Shown in pieces: positions 57,347 to 64,000 of a stretch of DNA of 64,000 bases. The notes under the pieces are model-generated. The model was not told the origin of the DNA. It worked only from the letters and a program-made list of their open reading frames with translations, and did not search any database. Origin of the DNA: Ramazzottius varieornatus. Its lineage: Eukaryota > Tardigrada > Eutardigrada > Parachela > Ramazzottiidae. The number at the start of each line of letters is the position of its first letter. Within the stretch, counting starts at the first letter, position 1. Both the position numbers and the translations under genes were made by a program. The DNA is taken from the NCBI GenBank assembly GCA_001949185.1, contig BDGG01000015.1, positions 228,314 to 292,313 on the forward strand, read 5' to 3'.

Positions 57347-58895
57347 TTTATCACTCTGACGTCGCATTCTTTTGTGTCGAATTAAGGTGAGAATATGCTT
57401 TGCGGTTTTGAAAGCTTTAATTTATGCTTTGAGAGTCTCGAAGATAGAGTTGGGTTTTTATTGTGTTCAGTGATGTGTTTCCTTGTACTGTCGAGATGGG
57501 CTAGAAATTGTGCAGCAGTTAGTTCAAGTCCATCGCACCAGCAATATCAAACGTGGTCCGAACTCGGAACTGAAGTGATCAGGAGAATACGATTACATAT
57601 AGAAAGAATATAGTGCGAAAACAACAAACTTACAGCTTAGCAAAACTGTCAAACAAACTCGACATGACTCTTTCCTTAGTCGCGCACGTTTACAGTATAA
57701 TTGGCTGAATGCGTGCGTCAGTTGGGAAGACGATCATGTCAGGTTTCCCAAAGTGGCGCACGCTCACAGTGTTACTGGCCGACAGCGTGCGTCAATCACT
57801 TGCAAGAACGATCCTATCGACTTCGCTTTACCGAGCTCTCGAGTGTCAGAAAACAAGGGAGTCACTCAAGCGGAGACCGCAGACATAATCTTCACAATCT
57901 TTGAGGAAGGGACGTGATGGTGGCTCGATGTGCATTCACTGCTACCAGCAACCGCCCAAACCACGCACAGTTCAGCGTACCAAACTCCCGAGGACTGCTG
58001 ACCGCTTCGGCGCGGTTTGGATTCCTATAAGTCTCATCACATTCTCTAACTTCGTAATAAGAAGTTCGTCTAGAATATTCAACATAATTTATGAGGATCT
58101 GATGACAAAACACGGTTCAGATAGACTTACTATTTGACAAACTGTTGATCGGCATAGCGGGAAGTTCTCTGGGTCCGCCCTTTCGAAACGTTGACGGTGT
58201 TTTTCAGCCATTCCGACCGATCATCCTTGTGGGGCCAGATAAGTTCCATCTTGTCACACTGACGCAAGAGCCAAAGTCAAGCTCGGTGATTTACAGGTTG
58301 CAAGAATTTCTCAACACCTTGAGTACCGGGCGGGACACTCACTTTCCTAGCGCACACTAATTTGCATGTAGCGAGATTCCAGTTAAACTTTTGCTGGTCG
58401 GTTTTCCCCTTTTGCCTGAAGAATCAACTTATCTTCAAACTGTAACTAACGGCCACTGGCCAGTAGCTCTACAAAACTGTCTGAATTTTTTTCCGTTCTT
58501 GATGAAATTTCGTCGTAGCCAGCCAACTGTTTTTCCAGCCATGCTGTCGGCTGGTTCAGAGTCTCCAAAAAAATTGTAGCTTGAGACAAAACAGTTTTGC
58601 ATGTTGCGCAAGTTTCAGATTCGTGAAAAGATCTGCCCAGTGGTCAAGATAAAGTCATGAAGGTTAGCAGTTTTGAGTCGGTAGGTGGCGTACTTTAATT
58701 ATGTTCCCAAATTTCGACCAATCGAGAACTTGGTGATTGGGCCTATTTGGCGACGCCCCTAGCTTCAACCAGTTAAAAAAAGCGAAAGTGACTTCCCCAC
58801 CTGGTATTCTGAAAGCCCGAAATCGGGTGGTGCTCAAGGTGTTAAATACTATCTGCGGGAGGACCCCATCGAGGAACCATACGAAAGCATTTCTT
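57347..58895. other. Intergenic spacer with one hairpin-repeat pair
   Basis: Downstream of DLAT. Apart from the hairpins at 57677-57796, no gene is supported. A minus-strand frame near 58664-58969 shows neither domain nor splice support. Confidence 0.4.
57677..57796. repeat. Hairpin-repeat pair (GTGGCGCACG family), intergenic
   Basis: Hairpins 57677-57724 and 57750-57796, 73 bp apart. Flanks AGCAAAACTGTCAAACAAAC (left) and CTTTACCGAGCTCTCGAG (right) match the family's outer arms. The last copies in the window. Confidence 0.85.
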
Positions 58896-59318
58896 TTAGC
58901 TCTCTTTGCTGGACGATCGTCGATGCCACGGGCAACTGTACATGAACGATACTTCTTTGGTAATTCCATCAGCCAACGTGAGCGGTCTCTCTACAGTCCA
59001 GCTCGGGTAGAAAGGGTCTTCCCATTGAGGTTTGAAGCTCACGATGCTGTACAGGAACAAACACAGGTCCGGAAAGGTGTCCTTCGCGTCGATGAAGTTG
59101 CGGATCTGTCTACCGGGTACCGGACGAACGTGACAGTTGATGTCTTCACGGACTCGTTCTTCCTCTTCCGAATAAGGCACTGTCCGGAAGTTGGTGTGGG
59201 TCATCGTGGATATGCCGTTGCTGTAGTCTGGGCCTGGCCGAACGTTTGACCCGTCACCGATAATGATCCCGCTGGTGCTATCCGTCCGATAGGAAACGAT
59301 GTTTGTTGGTTCGGTCAC
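58896..59318 (-). CDS. Hypothetical protein, 140 residues
   Basis: An uninterrupted frame, MTEPTNIVSYRTDSTSGIII..., contains an acidic YSEEEERVREDINCH segment and ends in a Ser/Arg-rich tail (CPWHRRSSSKES). The first codon and frame are plausible, but no family, signal peptide or splice support is seen. It ends just outside the 59338 transposon edge, so it could be a host gene fragment or chance. Confidence 0.3.
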   Translation of the reverse strand: MTEPTNIVSYRTDSTSGIIIGDGSNVRPGPDYSNGISTMTHTNFRTVPYSEEEERVREDINCHVRPVPGRQIRNFIDAKDTFPDLCLFLYSIVSFKPQWEDPFYPSWTVERPLTLADGITKEVSFMYSCPWHRRSSSKES

Positions 59319-59982
59319 GAGCTTGCGAAGTGCAGATGGGTAGTGTCAAGTAGAAACCCTAAATCATGAATTTTTTCCAACTGTTCAGGAATCGACTTTT
59401 TGTGTCTGGGCACCTGAGGGCGATCCGAGGGTTTCTGTACGATGCGATAGAACAACTCAAGAGCTTTCTATCGCGCTTTACAGAAATTTTATCAGAATTA
59501 TGAGACGGAAGATATTGACGGGGCAACCAATGGTGAGAAAATGAAAATTTCGAAAACGCAATATTCTAAAATGAAACTGAAATATGCTTTGAAACTGAAC
59601 ACTGGAATTTCGATCACGTTTGAAAACGCAAATGAGATAGGAACTTTCAAAACAGGCACAAAATACCATAAAAGGTTGAAGTGTAACAGTGAGGAGTTGA
59701 GGTGATACATTTATAATTATTCCTCGTCGAGTCCCCCATTGCTTTCGTCTTCCGAATCTTCGTCCATCGGCTTTTTGTACATTGACTTAACGTAAGCGAT
59801 CTATTCTTCTTGCTTGTCAGAGGATACGAACTGGGTAATCTCTTTTCTTACTCTGCTTTGTCTCATGTACACTTCTTTGTTGGCCAACTCACAGTACAGA
59901 CGGGTTGAATGTTCATCAACTGCGCTGCTTATGGCTTTGAATGTGAACAGCCGTGAATACTTGAGACGCAGCAGTTCTTAAT

Positions 59983-60213
59983 TAAGATCGGGATCACAAC
60001 AGGGAGGGGAGCAATCTCGTACAGAGAAATTTCTGAGCCGCTGCCCAGATCCCTTCCTAGAGAAAATCTTGAGCGATCTTCCGACTTCGGTAATCGTTTT
60101 GCATGTTTTGATTGACAGGATTTGCTCTTGGTCATCCCGCCATCGGGGATATTTCTCTTGATTGTCTGCACGCTACAGACCAACCCGCCCACCGTGGACT
60201 TTGGACTCTGACG
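59983..60213. repeat. Left inner inverted repeat of the nested element
   Basis: Nearly identical in inverted orientation to 62563-62807. Both copies read open in one direction for about 60 codons (KSCQSKHAKRLPKSEDRSRF...), but this is a by-product of the repeat, not evidence of a gene. Confidence 0.9.
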
Positions 60214-60433
60214 TCAGTCAACCTGTTTTGAAAGTTTTGTCCCATACTTCCGCGTTTTACATCGGGTACCACAGCAAGCGCCCAAGCCGTCCGCAGTCTT
60301 TACAGGAAAAGTTCTACGTTGTAATAAGGGTTCGGCTAATTTATGGTAATGGGGGATAATTATTTTCTTTGAATCTACAAAGTATTACGGGCGTGGGACG
60401 AATTTCGTAATCAAGCGGGACACGGTAAAGACA

Positions 60434-62066
60434 CTAAAACGGAAGCAAAGCTAGGTCATTGTCATCGTCAAGATCCAGAGGCTCCAGGTCTCCGCCCTCT
60501 TCAGCAACGTCCTCATCGGCTTGCTCGTCACCATCTGCCTCAATGCGGTCTTCCTTTGTGTCGATATCCCAGTAGTCATCCTCAAGCTTGATGCAATGGG
60601 CGAAGAGCTTAGGGAAGTCTTCTGGCTTGAAGACATCAGCAGATTCTTCCCACAGCTTGATCAGGTCAGGCAGCTTTCTGGTGGTGTTTTGCTTGGCGAC
60701 ATACCCTTTGCGGCGGGCCCAGCATTCTCAATCGGGTTGAAGTCACAGTGGTCGGGCGGCAGACGAACTGTCTCGATGCCTTCTTCGGTCTTCAAATAGT
60801 CATCCATGTAGTACCTGTCGCCCACGTGATTTTTCAGAAAGTCCGTCACCTTCTGCAACAGCTCGGCCACCAGTTCCCGCGCATCGAACTCGATCCTATG
60901 GTCAGTCAGCCACTGCTGGATTTCTTTCTTCACTCTCTTGGGTCTTCTGAACTGTGGCATCAAGCGGGAATGATAACTTGCGTTATCCAGCACGATCACA
61001 ACCGTGTCATATCCGTGGAGCCGAGCAGATTCTTTCAAACGGGGAACCACCACCTCCTTCATGAACGTGAAACCATAACAGCCAAAATTTATCATGACGT
61101 CATCGAAAACTTGAAGCATTGGCATTCCGTCACGGTAAGAGTTTCATCACAAATTCTTTCGCAATCAGAAAGACCCAGTCGATATTTTCATTTTGTCTGC
61201 TCGGACCGGAAAGATCCAACCAATGGTTTGCGAGATACACTCAAAAAACTCAATTTTGACCCACTTTTTTACTTTTCTCAAAATCAAGCCACTTGATTGA
61301 CCTGATGCAACGAGCGAATCTCTTCGGAATGAAAAGACCATCAAAACAGATCATACGTGTTTTGATTGATTGATTTGACAGACTGGCTTACTTCTCTTAG
61401 TTTTGGTAGTTGAAATTCCCGTGGTAGTCCCCACTGTGCTTTGAGGCTTGCCAGATAAGTCCACATCCGGGAACGAATCCCCTATCCGTCACCACGTCGA
61501 AAATGACCAGACGCTTTCCCGATCCACTTGGATGCGACTGTCCGCAGCCCTTGCACAGGATTTCGGCTGTGCCGGTGGATTTTTCTTTGTCGAGTTCGAT
61601 CCAACTCTTGCGAAACTGGTAGTTCTCGTTTAACCAAGTCTCATCCAGGAAGGCAATCAGGGCATTCTTCTGTCGAAACTGACGAACCGCTTGGATGTAA
61701 CGGATACGCCTGACTTTGAGGCTTGGGTCACCAAACAGGTTGTTAGTGAACCGATCCCGATATCGGAAGCCCGTTCGACGTAACACACGATACATCGTGG
61801 ATCGTGGATTTCGACACCTTAACACCGACTTCCTCCTCCACCAATGGCAGTAGAGATTCCACCGTGATGTGTATCTTACTCTTGTACTCCCGGTGAATGA
61901 TCGCACGAATTTTCCCGTATTCCAACTCCTTCAACAAGTGCCGACCGACGCCCGCGACACCCTCCATTTCTTCCGCCTCGACAACCGGGTCCAAGGTTTC
62001 ATTTACGTCATCTTCCGGAACGGTGTTGCTCTCGACTGCAGTTCCGCTCGGTGGACCAGTTATCAA
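60434..62066 (-). pseudogene. Decayed DDE transposase (IS630/Tc1/mariner superfamily)
   Basis: Fragments in order: an N-terminal helix-turn-helix part (GKIRAIIHREYKSKIHITVE), ALIAFLDETWLN (first Asp), SGDYHGNF, VIVLDNASYHSRLMPQFRRP (second Asp), RLPPDHCDFNPIEN (final Glu) and a C terminus ending in an acidic tail (DLDDDNDLALLPF). The set matches a family common in arthropod and other invertebrate genomes. Breaks: a 7-bp tandem duplication (two ATCCACG copies, 61796-61809) shifts the frame after VSKST; a one-base loss near the final NPIEN separates it from ARRKGYVAKQ. It is therefore unlikely to make active enzyme. Confidence 0.85.
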
Positions 62067-62562
62067 ATCCCAGTTCGTAGTGATGTTCTGGATGGTGCGT
62101 GAACTTCACTGACACAGATGCGCGATTGCCTTACGGCGACCTGCCAGAGTGGTCAGAGTATATTTATTCGGCCCAAAAAACGACTGACCCAGCACTTTCC
62201 ATAAATGAGCAATATGCCTCACATCCACGGGATACAGAGAAGAACTGGAAGACGTCTCTCAGCTCCCTGTTAGTTTTGTCAGACTACGGTATACGCTATT
62301 GTAGAATACTGTGGTGCATTTGAAAACTGAGGAGACGGTTTTCGCTTGTGTTTGATGGAAGCTCTTATCTCTCCAGTTTTCTCCTGGCTGACTCTTCATA
62401 CTTTCCAGCTGTGATAGGAGAAGACAACAAAGGAGTTGTCTCGACTCTATCGTTTTCCAACGTGCAGCATGAAGGTCAGATGCCAGAGGGCCGATAAGAA
62501 TATCGTCTGTGCCGGTACCTTTTACATTTCACGCACGCAACAGATTTCATTTTTTGCCTGCT

Positions 62563-62807
62563 GACGTCAGAGTCCAAAGACCACGGTGGGCGGGTTGGTC
62601 TGTAGCGTGTGGACAATCAAGAAAAATATCCCCGATGGCGGGATGACCAAGAGCAAATCCTGTCAATCAAAACATGCAAAACGATTACCGAAGTCGGAAG
62701 ATCGCTCAAGATTTTCTCTAGGAAGGGATCTGGGCAGCGGCTCAGAAATTTCTCTGTACGAGATTGCTCCCCTCCCTGTTGTAATCCCGACCTTAATAAA
62801 AATCAAA
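62563..62807. repeat. Right inner inverted repeat of the nested element
   Basis: Inverted partner of 59983-60213; the outer edge is CCCGACCTTAA and the inner edge TGACGTCAG. Divergence between the arms is low, so the element is not very old. Confidence 0.9.
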
Positions 62808-63028
62808 AATCTCCCCATTTGCATAATTTTAGGGAAAAACAGTGTCATTCAGGGGGTTTTTTTCTTCCCAAGGGCGACGAAATTTTAACGTTTTTTTGCC
62901 GGCTTCTTTGTGTGCGGCCTTTTGCGGCATTTTAGAATTCGATGCAGCTTTTTGTCTCTACAAGATAGGCTAAGAAAATCATATTCCGGAATTTTCGCAT
63001 GATTTAGGGTTTCTACTTGACAGTACCC

Positions 63029-63856
63029 TGATGTTAGATCGCTGAGGGATCTATCTTCGAGCCGCAGAAAAGAATAATTCTTGCTGTGCTTTACCGGATG
63101 TTCGGGGAGTATAGTGGCTAGAATGTATTCCAGGGAGAACAGACAGATGGCGTGGTTTTGAGCTGCGGGTACGTTCGATGCGGCTGTCTTGAACATTTCG
63201 ACCGCAATGAACAGGTCTGGACCCGGAGGACCTGTTCTATCCATCCTGGAATCTTATATCTGCCAGTGATACAAACCGTGGAGCCAGTACAGAAACGAAT
63301 TTGGGATATCTAATAAAAAAACGGATGGACGGGTCGACGGGATATGCTTCAAGTAGACCTCGCGGAAATGGATCGATAGCGCTTACAGAAAACAACAGAA
63401 AAAGCGTCGGGGACTCACATCCATCCGTAACGAAATTTCAAGGCTCGCCCGCGCATTTCTGGTTCACGCCTGGGGCTGAGTGCGAAAGCCCCTGAAAATA
63501 TCCTGCGGTGGATTGAACTTGACTGACTGTCAATCACAGTCTTCACAAACCATGGACTTCGATACAATTACTGTATGTTGTGGTTCTTTCAGCTCGACAG
63601 CTGATCCTGTGAGTGATCCGATCGATAAATGAATTCACATCTTTGGTTTCAGAAGGATACTGGAATAAAGGAGACATTTTTACGGTTCGAGAAGTCACAA
63701 CGAGAAAGGATCAGCTGAGGATCTCCTCTTCGGTACGTCGAAAGGTAATCGTCTCATTCGTTTGCCGTTCTTTCTTCCGTATCGTAATCGCTTGTTGCGT
63801 CACATCAACGTCTTGTTCAATCTCTGTATCTATTTATCTAGACTGAGGAAGTTCGA
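63029..63856. other. Spacer before the window-edge gene
   Basis: No supported gene. It may hold a 5' UTR exon of the gene starting at 63857, since an AG precedes ACTGAGGAAGTTCGATGG. Confidence 0.35.
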
Positions 63857-64000
63857 TGGCTGTGGTGAAGATGGAAGTTGACCAGGTGGCTCCTGCGGAA
63901 GATGTTCACGCACAACTCGAACATCCTCACGACAACGACGCCAACCCGCCTTTCGACCAAGCCCTAGAAGATCGCTTCCAAGCTCGCTGGGCACGTATTC
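63857..64000 (+). CDS. 5' end of a gene cut by the window edge
   Basis: The frame starts MAVVKMEVDQVAPAEDVHAQ and continues LEHPHDNDANPPFDQALEDR to the end of the window without a stop. It is acidic and His/Asp-rich; no domain is recognisable from this short part. The ATG follows a likely splice acceptor in the leader. Confidence 0.5.

Larger units (their letters stand above)
59338..63028. mobile_element. Nested IS630/Tc1-type element, about 3.7 kb
   Basis: The outer ends (59338-59367 and 62999-63028) are inverted copies of GGGTAGTGTCAAGTAGAAAC plus CCTAAATCATG with one mismatch. A second, longer inverted pair of about 230-245 bp lies inside (59983-60213 and 62563-62807; ends near TTAAGATCGGGAT and TGACGTCAG), and the decayed transposase lies between the inner arms. 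The structure could be one element with long subterminal repeats or one element inserted in another. A further minus-strand remnant (VYMRQSRVRKEITQF..., with a stop codon) lies at about 59720-59930. Confidence 0.75.

Noticed and set aside
20334-57796. Hairpin family considered as a CRISPR array or as bacterial-type terminators
   Set aside because: Copies are dispersed in eukaryotic introns, not regularly spaced with unique spacers, and no cas or bacterial genes occur.
59929-60192. Two near-identical proteins (starting MGGLVCSV) on opposite strands at 59.9-60.2 and 62.6-62.9 kb
   Set aside because: They are readings of the two inverted-repeat arms of the transposon; conservation is of DNA, not of a protein, and the frames end in unrelated sequence.

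Overview
The window is nuclear DNA of a small-genome invertebrate metazoan. Genes are split by many short GT-AG introns (mostly about 60-130 bp, longer where repeats sit in them), there are no operons, and one tRNA carries an internal Pol III promoter and T-run terminator. Several products are animal-specific: prominin, IRF2BP, an ADAM protease, a THIK-type potassium channel and an LC3-type Atg8. Coding style and gene density would fit a tardigrade or another compact ecdysozoan, but the sequence alone does not fix the phylum.

Layout. 0.3-5.4 kb: prominin-like five-pass membrane protein (minus). 6.0-9.5 kb: IRF2BP-family zinc-finger/RING protein (minus), with a 550-bp inverted-repeat element in an intron. 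9.5-15.7 kb: gene-poor, with tRNA-Arg(TCT), a 165-bp MITE and a possible small secreted protein. 15.8-18.8 kb: Kunitz inhibitor and GT31 galactosyltransferase (both minus). 19.7-22.3 kb: PPIG/NKTR-type SR-cyclophilin (minus), divergent from the SAPS-domain PP6 regulatory subunit (22.9-27.4 kb, plus). 28.3-30.3 kb: ADAM10/17-type metalloprotease whose last residues come from a MITE. 31.3-32.4 kb: hAT-like non-autonomous element. 32.8-34.2 kb: LC3/Atg8 (plus), tail-to-tail with the PP6 catalytic subunit (34.8-36.1 kb, minus). 38.4-40.3 kb: complete but damaged Tc1/mariner transposon. 40.6-43.5 kb: THIK-type K2P channel (minus). 44.6-45.9 kb: tubulin folding cofactor B (minus). 46.9-49.1 kb: broken intron-containing actin copy. 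50.2-51.6 kb: F-box-like protein. 52.0-53.4 kb: DNAJC28 (minus). 54.2-57.3 kb: pyruvate dehydrogenase E2 (DLAT, plus). 59.3-63.0 kb: nested IS630/Tc1-type element with a decayed transposase. The last 150 bp hold the start of a gene cut by the window edge.

The most striking non-genic signal is a family of about 27 short hairpins (arms with the core GTGGCGCACG / CGTGCGCCAC, loops of roughly 10-20 nt) confined to 20.3-57.8 kb. Nearly all lie inside introns, often as pairs about 72-82 bp apart, and they have further palindromic flanks, so each unit could fold into a long pre-miRNA-like stem.

Functional links visible here: the PP6 catalytic and SAPS regulatory subunits lie about 7 kb apart, with the autophagy gene LC3 between them. 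The remaining genes look like unrelated housekeeping and membrane genes. Exon joins were derived by eye from splice consensus, reading frame and family similarity, and no transcript evidence was available.
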